64,000 nt of DNA from Bradyrhizobium sp. BR 10289 (GTDB lineage: Bacteria > Pseudomonadota > Alphaproteobacteria > Rhizobiales > Xanthobacteraceae), in contig NZ_JACOFR010000004.1 in NCBI RefSeq assembly GCF_019455385.1, forward strand, positions 389,645-453,644. Reading direction: 5' to 3'. The notes under the pieces were generated by a model that ran no database searches, was not told where the DNA came from, and saw nothing but the letters and a program-made list of their open reading frames with translations. Each line of letters begins with the position of its first letter. Positions within the stretch are counted from its first letter, which is position 1. The position numbers and the translations under genes were made by a program. Positions 1 to 8,415 of the stretch are shown here, one piece after another.

Positions 1-261
1 CTCGGATGCGACCGAATAGACCTGCTCGGCCTGCTCGATCAGCCGCTTCGCCTCCACGAGCAGCACGCGCCCCGCCGATGTGAGCGACAAGCCCTGGGCG
101 TGGCGGCGCACGAAAAGCTGGGTCCCGAGTTCCTCCTCCAGATGCGCGATCGCCGTCGAGATCGAGGGCTGTGAGATGTTTACCCGCTCCGACGCCAGAG
201 TGATGCTTCCGGTCTCCGCTGTGGCGATGAAATATTCGATCTGGCGTAGCGTATATCTCAT
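1..261 (-). CDS. LysR-family transcriptional regulator, N-terminal part (runs off the left edge)
   Basis: Only the first 87 codons are in the window. They encode a typical LysR winged helix-turn-helix: MRYTLRQIEYF at the start, then an SITLASERVNISQPSIS recognition segment and the LGTQLFVRR wing. The start is the ATG at 261. The gene lies 65 bp downstream of the DUF1028 gene on the same strand, at the end of a six-gene leftward run that contains the HpaB-type monooxygenase. A LysR protein at this place would usually control the neighbouring catabolic genes, which is an inference. The effector domain is outside the window, so ligand class cannot be judged. Confidence 0.9.
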   Translation of the reverse strand, partial: MRYTLRQIEYFIATAETGSITLASERVNISQPSISTAIAHLEEELGTQLFVRRHAQGLSLTSAGRVLLVEAKRLIEQAEQVYSVASE

Positions 262-326
262 CAGCTTCTGTTCGCCCCCTGCATCGGACTCCACGGAGCC
301 GACTTATAGCATGGGCGCGCGCCCGA

Positions 327-1007
327 TCAGGCCCTGTCGTCGCCGGCGACGCCGAAACCGGGCGCAACGGACGGGTTTCTGGCCCGATCGATATAGGCGT
401 CGACCTGGGGCTGGTAGACCTCCCAGAGCTTGCCGAGTTCCTCGATCGGACCATCGCTCCAATCGACCCGGAGATCCACGATCGGCCAGGATACGTCGCG
501 CACCACATGGAGGCCGGCGGAATGAACCGGTCCGGCTTCTCCCCCCTGGGCGAGCCCGGCCCTCAGCGCCGCCAGCAGCCGCTCGACAAACGGCTCGCCT
601 GCGCTGCCCTGATAGGCCGAAACCATGGCTGCCGGCACCTCGGCATTGGCGAGCATGTTGCCCGCGGCAATCGCGCCGTCGCCACCATGGGTGGCGTGAA
701 TGCCGAGCGTATTGGCGCCTGAATAGGACGTGCTGCGTCCCTGCGAATCGACCACCACGAGTTGCCGGTAGGCGATGAACGGCGTCGAGGCCACCAGCGC
801 GTCGCGGACCTCGGTTGCACTCAGACCACGCGCCAGCAGATCGAGACCGATCTGACCCAGCGCGGGATCGGTGATGTTCTGGCTCGCGACCGCACCGACC
901 TTCGCGCGCAGATGGACGCAGCGGGCCGCAACGGCCGGAGACGAGGACGAGATCACCATGCCGAACATCCCGGTGTCCGGGCATCGTGCCGTCAGGGAGA
1001 AGGTCAT
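327..1007 (-). CDS. DUF1028 family protein (Ntn-hydrolase-like)
   Basis: The 226-residue product starts MTFSLTARCPDTG, which matches the DUF1028 family, a group with a predicted N-terminal-nucleophile hydrolase fold and no settled reaction. The segment with TGMFGMVISSSSPAV and the later GGDGAIAAGNMLAN block are typical. There is no signal peptide, so it should act in the cytosol. It sits 7 bp downstream of a RidA-like gene in a leftward operon with a flavin monooxygenase and its reductase. DUF1028 and RidA genes often travel together in amine or amide catabolic clusters (family knowledge), so a hydrolytic step late in the pathway is plausible but unproven. Confidence 0.85.
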   Translation of the reverse strand: MTFSLTARCPDTGMFGMVISSSSPAVAARCVHLRAKVGAVASQNITDPALGQIGLDLLARGLSATEVRDALVASTPFIAYRQLVVVDSQGRSTSYSGANTLGIHATHGGDGAIAAGNMLANAEVPAAMVSAYQGSAGEPFVERLLAALRAGLAQGGEAGPVHSAGLHVVRDVSWPIVDLRVDWSDGPIEELGKLWEVYQPQVDAYIDRARNPSVAPGFGVAGDDRA

Positions 1008-1014
1008 GCAGCCC

Positions 1015-1434
1015 TCACCTGCCGTCTGGGATGACGGCCGTCACGTCGACCTCGACCAGCCATTCCGGCCGCGCCAGCGCCGACACGACGATCCCGGTCG
1101 AGACCGGGAAGACCCCTTTGAGGTACTCTCCGATCTTGCGATAGACCGCTTCGCGATAGCGGGGATCGGTGATGTAGATCGTGATCTTGCAGATGTCGCC
1201 GAGTTCTGCGCCCGCCTCCCCCAGCAACGTCTTGACGTTCGTCATCGCCTGCTCGGTCTGGCCGGCGGCATCGCCGATGGCGACATTGACCGCGGTGTCG
1301 AGATCCTGGCCGACCTGGCCGCGCACGAACACCATGCTGCCCTTGGCGACCACGACCTGGCACAGATCGTTGTCGAGCTTCTGCTCGGGATATGTGTCCT
1401 TGGTGTTGAACTTGCGGATGCGTTTATGGGTCAT
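1015..1434 (-). CDS. RidA/YjgF/UK114 family protein, probably of the non-deaminase subgroup
   Basis: The 139-residue product has the RidA fold pattern: FVRGQVGQDL near residue 37, the helix with QAMTNVKTLLGEAGAEL near 62-79, and VEVDVTAV near 128-134. Classical RidA enzymes hydrolyse reactive enamine/imine intermediates with an arginine in a PxRSxV motif. Here the matching stretch (residues 110-116) reads PVSTGIV, so that arginine appears to be replaced. This points to the Rid4-Rid7 type groups, whose role in catabolic operons differs. Neighbours are DUF1028 downstream and a flavin reductase 29 bp upstream. In the pyrimidine Rut pathway a RidA-like protein, an LLM monooxygenase and a flavin reductase also occur together. 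Confidence 0.9.
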   Translation of the reverse strand: MTHKRIRKFNTKDTYPEQKLDNDLCQVVVAKGSMVFVRGQVGQDLDTAVNVAIGDAAGQTEQAMTNVKTLLGEAGAELGDICKITIYITDPRYREAVYRKIGEYLKGVFPVSTGIVVSALARPEWLVEVDVTAVIPDGR

Positions 1435-1463
1435 CGACTGATCCTGATGTCGGAGTAAAACGA

Positions 1464-2003
1464 TTACGAGGCTTGAGAAGCCGGGATGGGATGGGCGCGG
1501 CCGTAGACGCGATCGGCATAGATCAAGGCCCGCCCCGAGCCCACCGTCACCGCGCCGACCGCGCCGACGAAGATGTGGTGGGTGCCGACGCGCTCGGACG
1601 ACATGACACGGCAGTCGAATGCCACCACGGATTCAGCCAGCCGCGGCGCTCCGGTCTCACTCGGAAGCCATTGCCCATATGCAAACTTATCATCGCCGCC
1701 AAACTTGCTGCGGCCACCAAAATGATCGGCGATATCGGCCTGGTCGTCGCGCAGGATATTGATGCAGAACACGCCATTGTCGACAATCGCGGCCGCTGTC
1801 TTGCTCTGATGATGGATGCAGACCAAAACGGTGGGAGTGCTGCCGTCGGCCGAGACCGACGACATCGCCGAGACCGTGACGCCGGCACGCCCCGCCGGCC
1901 CATCCGTTGTCACGACGTTGACGCAAAATGCGGCCCGGCTCATGCCGTCGAGGAACTGCGTCCGAATGTCCATTGCCGTCGGTTGCACGCTTATGGCTGA
2001 CAT
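1464..2003 (-). CDS. Flavin reductase (HpaC/NtaB-like) of a two-component monooxygenase
   Basis: The 179-residue product belongs to the flavin-reductase-like FMN-binding family: FLDGMSRAAFCVNVVTTDG near the N-terminus, VSAMSSVSADGSTPTVLVCI in the flavin-binding core, and GTHHIFVGAVGAV near the C-terminus. It would use NAD(P)H to supply reduced FMN or FAD to a partner oxygenase. The ATG at 2003 is preferred because GAGAGG lies 7 bases upstream; a longer reading frame extends into the previous gene but has no such site. The stop of the HpaB-type oxygenase is 14 bp upstream, so the two are surely co-transcribed. It may also serve the LLM-type monooxygenase at 7009-8370, which has no reductase of its own nearby. 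Confidence 0.9.
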   Translation of the reverse strand: MSAISVQPTAMDIRTQFLDGMSRAAFCVNVVTTDGPAGRAGVTVSAMSSVSADGSTPTVLVCIHHQSKTAAAIVDNGVFCINILRDDQADIADHFGGRSKFGGDDKFAYGQWLPSETGAPRLAESVVAFDCRVMSSERVGTHHIFVGAVGAVTVGSGRALIYADRVYGRAHPIPASQAS

Positions 2004-2017
2004 GTCATGCCCTCTCG

Positions 2018-3532
2018 CTATTCGGCCGCATCGCGGATCTGTCCAAACCATTGGTTGACGGCACGATCCCCGGTCTGAGCACCCTTCTCTTTCATGACCC
2101 TCTCCGAGAGTCCTGCGGATCTGCGCACGAAATCGAGCGGACCGTCCCAATCGAAATTTCGATAGACCGCGGCAAGGTGCGCGAACGGCGCCGACTGCGC
2201 GAACAGCTGGAAGGTCAGCCGATGGCCCGCATAGTCCGAGTTGAGCAGGTCGCGCGCAAAGGACAGTAGCCGGCGCCGGTCATCGGCGATCCAATGCTCA
2301 TTGACGGTGTAGAACTTCTCCAGCCACGGCCCGGTCTCGGCATCCTCGAATGCCGCCTTGTCCGGCGTCACGCAGACCTGGCCGCCGCACAGTTCGCGCG
2401 CAACGTGCATCATCTCGTGCAGCTGCGAGCAAGCCAGCACGCGCCCGGTATAGAGCAGCGACTGGTTGGGCATCATCAGGCCGCCCGGGCTGCGCTCGGG
2501 CAAAGCGATTGCCGCCGTCAGATGCGCGTTGATCCCCTCGCGATAGATCGCGAGATTGGAGAGCTTTTCCTGCACGGCTTGCCGTTTCTCGAGCCCGGTC
2601 TGGCGAACGTTGAACAGCGCCGCGCCGATCAGCATGTCGGCCAATTTCAGATTCCGCTGCACGAAGGCAAAGGCCGAGTAGCGATGCAGCGTGGCCCGGA
2701 TGTAGGCCGCCGCCTTCGTATGCCGATAGAACAGCACATTGTCCCAAGGTATCAGGACGTCGTCGAAGATCACCAGCGTATCGACCTCGTCGAACCGGTT
2801 CGACAACGGGTAGTCTTCGGCCGGGGCGCGGCCCGCAAAGCCGGTGCGGCAGATGAATTTGAGGCTTGGGGCATTGAGATCGCAGATGAACCCAACCGCG
2901 TAATCGGAATAGGCGTCATCGCCCCAATTCGCGATGGTCGGCTTGGTGAACGCCTGATTGGCGTAGGCCGCGGCTGTCTCGTATTTGGCGCCACGCACCA
3001 CGATCCCGGCGTCGGTCTCCTTCACGACATGCAGCAACATGTCGGGATCCTGGTCCTGCGGGGCCTTGGAGCGGTCCCCCTTGGGGTCCGTATTTGCCGA
3101 GACGTGGAACGGATCGGAGTGCAGCACCTTCAGAATGTGGTTGCGAATGTTTTTGGAGAATTGCGGATCGACGTCGTTGAGCACGTCCTGCCCGTCGAAC
3201 AGCGACCACATTTCGCCGACCGTCTCGTCGCCGACGCGGGTGATGATGCCGCCGACATCCTCGAGAACCGTATCGGTCGCGCGACGCTTGTCCCACCAAT
3301 CCTGCTGACTGAGCGGCAACTTGTTGTTGATCGCATTGACCTCGCCGTCCTCGCGGTAGGTCATCAGATGCCGCGTCGCCGGGTCATGCTGAAGGTTGTA
3401 GATCCGTGCCCTGAGGTCAACCAGCGGCTTGAACGCCGGATGGACGGTGACGTCCTTGATCTTCTCGCCGTTCATATAGACCGCGCGGCCGTCGCGAATG
3501 GAGGCTTTGTATTCTTCGCCCGTGCGTATCAT
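2018..3532 (-). CDS. 4-hydroxyphenylacetate 3-monooxygenase (HpaB/PvcC) family oxygenase component
   Basis: This 504-residue protein has the length and architecture of HpaB-family FADH2-dependent oxygenases. The N-terminal segment starts MIRTGEEYKASIRDGR, the middle carries the acyl-CoA-dehydrogenase-like domain (RFDEVDTLVIFDDVLIPW, near residues 246-263), and the C-terminal helices include ARELCGGQVCVTPD. These enzymes hydroxylate aromatic rings ortho to a hydroxyl using reduced flavin from a separate reductase, encoded directly downstream here. No homoprotocatechuate ring-cleavage genes are present in the window, so the substrate need not be 4-hydroxyphenylacetate. The family also hydroxylates chlorophenols, pyridines and tyrosine derivatives. 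Confidence 0.92.
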   Translation of the reverse strand: MIRTGEEYKASIRDGRAVYMNGEKIKDVTVHPAFKPLVDLRARIYNLQHDPATRHLMTYREDGEVNAINNKLPLSQQDWWDKRRATDTVLEDVGGIITRVGDETVGEMWSLFDGQDVLNDVDPQFSKNIRNHILKVLHSDPFHVSANTDPKGDRSKAPQDQDPDMLLHVVKETDAGIVVRGAKYETAAAYANQAFTKPTIANWGDDAYSDYAVGFICDLNAPSLKFICRTGFAGRAPAEDYPLSNRFDEVDTLVIFDDVLIPWDNVLFYRHTKAAAYIRATLHRYSAFAFVQRNLKLADMLIGAALFNVRQTGLEKRQAVQEKLSNLAIYREGINAHLTAAIALPERSPGGLMMPNQSLLYTGRVLACSQLHEMMHVARELCGGQVCVTPDKAAFEDAETGPWLEKFYTVNEHWIADDRRRLLSFARDLLNSDYAGHRLTFQLFAQSAPFAHLAAVYRNFDWDGPLDFVRRSAGLSERVMKEKGAQTGDRAVNQWFGQIRDAAE

Positions 3533-3599
3533 GCCCGCTCCTGTCTCGATCTCTCAGCGGCATTCCGAGACCTGCCGGAACACCGCTCTCCGGCAACCG

Positions 3600-4346
3600 T
3601 CAATGCGCGTAGGACGGGTCCTCGGCATCCAGGATGCACTTCATCTCCTCGAAATGCGCGATCGAGAAATCCGTAATCTGCTCCCAATCCTGCGCCGTGC
3701 TTTCAGCGACGGCGTCGGGGAGCACTTTCAACGGTTGCCCCGTCGCGTAGGCCTGGACCAGGATCTGGCAGGCACGCTCGAGCGTGTAGATGTCGTCGAA
3801 GGCTTCGCCGACCGTATTGGCGATCACGAGCACGCCGTGGTTTCCCATCATCAACCGCGACTTGTTGCCAAGCAGCGCGGCAAGGCGCGCGCCTTCCTGC
3901 TCACTGTCGGCCATGCCGCCATAGCGGTCGTCGATGGCAAGGCGATTGAAATAGCGCGCGGTATTCTGATCGATCGGCTTGATCTGGGGATCCATCAGCG
4001 ATGCGATCGTGGTCGCGAAAGGCGGATGGAGATGCATCACGACCCGTGCCTGGGGCAGTTGCCTGTGCATCTGGCCATGGATGGCCCAGGCCGTCGGATC
4101 GACGTCCGGCCGTCCCTCGACGCCTCGCTCGTCATCAAGGTCGAACAGAACCAGGTCGCTGGCCTTGATGCGCGAAAAGTGCCGCCACTTCGGATTCATC
4201 AGGAAGCGACGTCCGTCGGCGGAGATCGCGGCACTGAAATGGTTGGCGACGGCCTCGTGCATGCCAAGCCTCGCGATGCTGCGGAACGCGGCGGCGAGAT
4301 CAACACGAAGCTGCTGCTCGTCCGGCAAGGTGGCGGAATTCGTCAT
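3600..4346 (-). CDS. Class II aldolase/adducin family protein
   Basis: The 248-residue product carries the zinc-site signature of class II aldolases: the MHLHPP segment near residues 103-108 and GNHGVLVIANTVGEAF near 165-180, followed by the helix with LERAC. Known members are fuculose- and ribulose-phosphate aldolases or epimerases and several decarboxylases. It is first in the leftward operon (GGAGGAG upstream of the ATG at 4346), 67 bp before the HpaB-type gene, so a C-C cleavage or decarboxylation step in the same pathway is likely. It is distinct from the second class II aldolase at 63020-63799. Exact substrate is unknown. Confidence 0.9.
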   Translation of the reverse strand: MTNSATLPDEQQLRVDLAAAFRSIARLGMHEAVANHFSAAISADGRRFLMNPKWRHFSRIKASDLVLFDLDDERGVEGRPDVDPTAWAIHGQMHRQLPQARVVMHLHPPFATTIASLMDPQIKPIDQNTARYFNRLAIDDRYGGMADSEQEGARLAALLGNKSRLMMGNHGVLVIANTVGEAFDDIYTLERACQILVQAYATGQPLKVLPDAVAESTAQDWEQITDFSIAHFEEMKCILDAEDPSYAH

Positions 4347-4621
4347 CTATGGCTCCTCCGAGACGCGAGGTCAGGCCGGGAGACTTATGGATTCCGTTGC
4401 AGGCGTAAAATAAGAAAATCGTCGCCGCTGATTACCGGAAAGCTATAGCGGTCGATCGCCAACGCCGAAGGCGAGAAGATCAAGGGTTGATCACTGTTCG
4501 CCCAATAATTCCGCAACCGCATCGATTAGGCCTCGTCTAAGCAAAGGGCCCGGTTTTCGTAATTTACACGTTGCGGATCCCGACGGCTTACTTTGTCCGA
4601 GTTGACCTGACAGGATCTGTA
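4347..4621. promoter_or_regulatory. Divergent promoter region of the monooxygenase and ABC transporter operons
   Basis: This 275-bp stretch separates the outward-reading aldolase (left) and ABC ATPase (right) genes, so both operon promoters must lie here. It is less GC-rich than the flanks, with TAAAATAAGAAAATC near 4406-4420 and GGTTTTCGTAATTTACACG near 4552-4570. AGGA at 4612-4615 is the likely ribosome-binding site of the right-hand gene. I see no convincing long inverted repeat. The LysR protein at 1-261 is the obvious candidate regulator. Confidence 0.6.
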
Positions 4622-5833
4622 ATGGACGCGATCCGTGCCGCTCCACCCCTTCGAAGCCGCCGTAGCGACGTGTTTCGTATGTTGTGGCGATCGTCGCGCA
4701 ATGCACAGGATACGGCCTCCAGGCTCGCCCCATCGGACCAGACGTCCGCATCGGCACCGGCCGCATCGACCGTCAAGCTGCATGTGCGCGGCATCTCGAA
4801 GGCTTACGGCGAGGCAACGGTGCTCGGACCGATCGAGCTGAAGGTCGTCGCCGGCGAGCTGCTCGCGGTTCTCGGTCCATCGGGGTCCGGCAAGACGACG
4901 CTCCTCCAGATCATCTGCGGTCTGGTCGAGCCCTCGGGCGGCCAGCTGATCATCGATGGCCGCGACGAGACCGACAATTCCGCTGACAAGCGCGACATCG
5001 GCGTGGTGTTTCAGAACTACGCACTGTTCCCTCACCTCACTGTCCGTGAAAACGTCGCGTTCCCGCTGCAGATGCGGCGCGTTCCCGCGGCTGAAATCAA
5101 GAGCCGGGCGGACGCCACACTCGCGATGGTCGGGCTGTCGGACTTCGCCAACCGCTTTCCCCGCGAACTGTCCGGCGGCCAGCAGCAGCGCGTCGCGCTG
5201 GCGCGCTGCTTCGTCTATCGGCCGTCGCTGATCCTGATGGATGAGTCACTGTCCGCCCTCGACAAGAAGCTCAGGGAGGACATGCGGATCGAGATCAAGC
5301 GACTGCACCGCGAGACCGGTGCAACCATCATCTTCGTGACGCACGATCAGGAAGAAGCCCTCGCACTGGCTGACCGCATATGCCTGATGAACGAGGGCCG
5401 AATCGAGCAGCTCGGTACGCCCCAGGACATCTACGAACGGCCGGCCAACACGTTCGTCGCCGATTTCATCGGCGCGTCCAATCTGATCCATGGCAGCATT
5501 GCTGCCAACGGACGCCTCGAGACACGCGATGGCATCCTGCCGCTGCCCGACGGTTGCGATATGCAGCCCGGCCGACCGGCTGCGCTGGTGGTGCGCCCGG
5601 AAAAGCTCGTTCTCTGCGGCGGTGACGACGCGCTGTTGAGCGGTCGTGTTCAGGAAAGCATCTATGCGGGTTCGGAGACGCGGCTTCTGGTCCGCCTCGC
5701 CAGCGGCACCGCGATCACCGTGCGTCGTACGGCCGGCCTGCCGCCGGTCGAAATCGACGAGAACGTCTTTATCCGGTGGGAGCGCAACCAGGCCAGGGTC
5801 CTCGACAGCAGTCCATCAATATCGGGCGCATGA
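4622..5833 (+). CDS. ABC transporter ATP-binding protein, polyamine/opine (PotA) type
   Basis: The 403-residue product has all ATPase motifs: Walker A GPSGSGKTT near residues 85-93, signature LSGGQQQRVALARC near 195, Walker B LILMDES, and H-loop FVTHDQEEAL, followed by a C-terminal TOBE-like regulatory domain. The D-loop region reads DESLSALD where most relatives have DEPLSALD. The ATG at 4622 is chosen over one at 4571 because AGGA lies 6 bases upstream. The first ~50 residues before the ABC core are poorly conserved. It is followed by a binding protein and a fused permease, making a complete importer of the family that takes up polyamines, opines, 2-aminoethylphosphonate, thiamine or Fe(III). 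The substrate is unknown. Confidence 0.95.
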   Translation: MDAIRAAPPLRSRRSDVFRMLWRSSRNAQDTASRLAPSDQTSASAPAASTVKLHVRGISKAYGEATVLGPIELKVVAGELLAVLGPSGSGKTTLLQIICGLVEPSGGQLIIDGRDETDNSADKRDIGVVFQNYALFPHLTVRENVAFPLQMRRVPAAEIKSRADATLAMVGLSDFANRFPRELSGGQQQRVALARCFVYRPSLILMDESLSALDKKLREDMRIEIKRLHRETGATIIFVTHDQEEALALADRICLMNEGRIEQLGTPQDIYERPANTFVADFIGASNLIHGSIAANGRLETRDGILPLPDGCDMQPGRPAALVVRPEKLVLCGGDDALLSGRVQESIYAGSETRLLVRLASGTAITVRRTAGLPPVEIDENVFIRWERNQARVLDSSPSISGA

Positions 5834-5893
5834 CGCCACGCCATTACATCACGCCGTTCCGACATCAGTCAGTGCATCACGGGGAGAACAACA

Positions 5894-6973
5894 ATGTCCG
5901 CCACCACGCGCATCTCACGACGAAAGCTTCTGAAGGCCGCAGGCGTCGCCGCCACCGGCGTCGCACTGCCCGCGGTCTGGTCCGGACGGGCCAGTGCGGC
6001 CGAGCAGATCACCGTCGCTGACGTCGGCGGCGCCCCGGGCGCGGCACTGCGCACCGCCTTCTATGATCCATTCGAGAAGGCCACCGGCATCCGCGTCGAA
6101 GGCGTTGCCCACGAATCCGACCCGGTCACGCAGTTCAAGGTCATCGTCGACACGAACAGCAAGCTCTGGGACGTCTGCATGGTGACCCCCGACGACGTGC
6201 TGCGCCTGACCCAGGAGAAGAACTACCTCGAGCCGCTCGAAATCACCAAGGGGCCGGATGATGAACTGATTCCGGGCGCTCTGATGCCGAACTGGTTCGG
6301 CTTCTCGGCCTACGGCATCGTGATGGCCTACCGCACCGACGTTTACAAGAAGGAGGCCCCGACGGGCTGGGCCGATTTCTGGAACACGACCAAGTTTCCG
6401 GGGCGCCGCGGCCTCTATCGCAATCCCAAGGGGGTGCTGGAATCGGCGCTGCTCGCCGATGGGGTGGACCCGAAGAATCTCTATCCCCTCGACGTCGACC
6501 GCGCCTTCAAGATGATGGACAAGATCCGCTCCGAGGTCGCGGTGTGGTGGACCGCGGGCGCTCAGAACACCCAGATCCTGCAGAACGGCGAAGTCGACAT
6601 GGCCGACACCTGGTCAGCGCGCGCCTTTGCCGCAATCGATTCCGGCGCTCCGGTCAACATCGTCTGGAAAGGCCTCTACTCCATCGACGGCTGGTCGATT
6701 CCGCTGGGAACGACGAAGCTGAAGCAAGCCCGTGAATTCGTGAAATTCTCCATGCAACCCGAGCGCCAGGCCGCCTATTCCAGCATCGTCGCCAACGGTC
6801 CGAGCAACCTCAAGGCCTACAAGTTCATCACGCCCGAACGCGCCAAGGTGCTTCCGACTCTCCCTGACAATCTCGCCGGGCTCACCGTGCGCGACTATGC
6901 CTATTGGGGCAAGAACTACGCGGCAGTCTCCGAGCGCTTCCAGGAATGGCTGCTGATGGGCGGCAAGAAATAA
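5894..6973 (+). CDS. Extracellular solute-binding protein of the PotD-like ABC importer, Tat-exported
   Basis: The 359-residue product begins with a clear Tat signal: SRRKLLKAAG, a hydrophobic stretch, and an AXA-type cleavage site at ASAAEQ near residue 35. The mature part resembles periplasmic binding proteins of the spermidine/putrescine-opine class (FKVIVDTNSKLWDVCM, WADFWNTTKFPGRRGL, GWSIPLGTTKLKQAREF). GGGGAG lies 8 bases before the ATG. It follows the ATPase gene by 60 bp and precedes the LLM oxygenase, so it should capture the substrate of the whole island in the periplasm. Tat export implies folding before export, common for this class. Confidence 0.93.
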   Translation: MSATTRISRRKLLKAAGVAATGVALPAVWSGRASAAEQITVADVGGAPGAALRTAFYDPFEKATGIRVEGVAHESDPVTQFKVIVDTNSKLWDVCMVTPDDVLRLTQEKNYLEPLEITKGPDDELIPGALMPNWFGFSAYGIVMAYRTDVYKKEAPTGWADFWNTTKFPGRRGLYRNPKGVLESALLADGVDPKNLYPLDVDRAFKMMDKIRSEVAVWWTAGAQNTQILQNGEVDMADTWSARAFAAIDSGAPVNIVWKGLYSIDGWSIPLGTTKLKQAREFVKFSMQPERQAAYSSIVANGPSNLKAYKFITPERAKVLPTLPDNLAGLTVRDYAYWGKNYAAVSERFQEWLLMGGKK

Positions 6974-7008
6974 TCTCTGCGGCGGCACGAAAACATGGAG
7001 GGATGGTC

Positions 7009-8370
7009 ATGAGCAAGAAGAAGCAGATGGTGATCGGTGCGCTGGTGCATGCCAACGGATCGCATGCGGCGTCCTGGTTGATGGACGAGGCGCGGCCGCA
7101 CGCTTCGACCGATATCGACTACTACCGCGAGATGGCGCAACTCGCCGAACGCGGCAAGTTCGACTTCTTCTTCATCGCGGACACGCCGGCCGCGCGCACC
7201 GAGAATCTGAGAGCCTGGAGCCGGTCGCCGCTGTTCATGAACGTCCTGGAGCCGATCACGCTGCTTTCGGCCATCGCGGGGGCGACGACCCGTATCGGCC
7301 TCGGGGCGACCGCATCAACCAGCTTCTACGAACCGTATAATATCGCCAGGCTGTTCTCCTCACTGGATCACATCTCGCATGGCCGCGCCGCCTGGAACGT
7401 GGTGACGTCCGCCAACGATTATGCGGCGCGCAATTTTGGTCTCGAACGACTCCCCCCGCACGCCGACCGCTACACCAAGGCGAAGGAGTTTCTCGAAGTC
7501 GTCGAGGCGCTCTGGGACACCTGGGAAGACGGCGCCTTCGTCTACGACAAGGAGACGTGCCAGAGCTTCCTGCCCGAGAAGCAGCATCTGGTCGATCACA
7601 AGGGCAAGTACTTCACCGTGCATGGCGCGCTCAACATCGAACGCTCGCCGCAGGGCCGCCCGGTCATCATCCAGGCCGGCGCGTCCGACACCGGTCGCGA
7701 CTTCGCGGCCGAACATGCCGAAGTGGTGTTCGGATCGAGCGGCAATCTCGATGCCGCCAAAGCCTTCTACAGCGATCTCAAGACGCGGATGGCCAAGTTC
7801 GGCCGTCGGCCCGACGATCTGAAGATCGCCTCGGGAATTTCAGTCGTGATCGGCGACACCGAGCAGGAAGCCCGCGACAAGCTCGATCGCTGGCAGGACC
7901 TCGTCCATCCCGATGTCGGCATCTTGCGCCTCGGACAGGATCTCGAAACCGACCTGTCGGATCTCCCGCTCGACGAACCGGTGCCGGTCAGCCGGATTCC
8001 CGCGACATCAAACCTCCACAAGGCTTATTTCGACGAGATCGCAGGCTTGATCCGCCAGGGCCTGACGTTGCGCGAGATCGCGCGCCGCTTCAATCGCGCC
8101 AAGGCAACGTTCTGCGGCACCGCGACCCAGGTGGCCGATCACATGGAGGCCTGGATCGAGGCGGGTGCCTGCGACGGGTTCATGATCTCTTTCGTAGCGC
8201 TGCCGAGCACGATGACAGACTTCGTCGAGAAGGTGGTCCCGGAGCTGCAGCGACGCGGACGGTTCCGCCACGACTATGAAGGACGAACCCTCCGTGAGCA
8301 CCTCGGCCTGGCACGGCCTGAGAACCGCCACACCGCATTGGCGTCCACGCGGACTGCCAAGCGCGCATAG
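7009..8370 (+). CDS. LLM-class flavin-dependent monooxygenase, NtaA/SnaA/DszA family
   Basis: The 453-residue product is a bacterial-luciferase-like monooxygenase of the nitrilotriacetate monooxygenase component A group: FDFFFIADTPA near residue 47, SSLDHISHGRAAWNVVTS near 121-138, HADRYTKAKEFLEVV, and RPVIIQAGASDTGRDFAA near 220. These use FMNH2 and O2 to cleave C-N or C-S bonds or to make an N-oxide. The ATG at 7009 is preferred over earlier in-frame starts because GGAGGG sits 6 bases upstream. Being inside the importer gene set, it probably acts first on the imported compound. The reductase at 1464-2003 is the only nearby source of reduced flavin. Confidence 0.93.
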   Translation: MSKKKQMVIGALVHANGSHAASWLMDEARPHASTDIDYYREMAQLAERGKFDFFFIADTPAARTENLRAWSRSPLFMNVLEPITLLSAIAGATTRIGLGATASTSFYEPYNIARLFSSLDHISHGRAAWNVVTSANDYAARNFGLERLPPHADRYTKAKEFLEVVEALWDTWEDGAFVYDKETCQSFLPEKQHLVDHKGKYFTVHGALNIERSPQGRPVIIQAGASDTGRDFAAEHAEVVFGSSGNLDAAKAFYSDLKTRMAKFGRRPDDLKIASGISVVIGDTEQEARDKLDRWQDLVHPDVGILRLGQDLETDLSDLPLDEPVPVSRIPATSNLHKAYFDEIAGLIRQGLTLREIARRFNRAKATFCGTATQVADHMEAWIEAGACDGFMISFVALPSTMTDFVEKVVPELQRRGRFRHDYEGRTLREHLGLARPENRHTALASTRTAKRA

Positions 8371-8415
8371 GCCGAGATGACCGCGCTCCGACGGATCGAA
8401 CGAGAGCACTGAGTG

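Noticed and set aside
4384..4414. CTTAT...ATAAG arms in the divergent monooxygenase/ABC promoter region
   Set aside because: Only 5-bp arms with a 21-base spacer; too short to separate from chance.
4487..4500. TTGATCACTGTTC as a possible FixK/FNR box upstream of the ABC ATPase gene
   Set aside because: Only one half fits the TTGAT-N4-ATCAA consensus.
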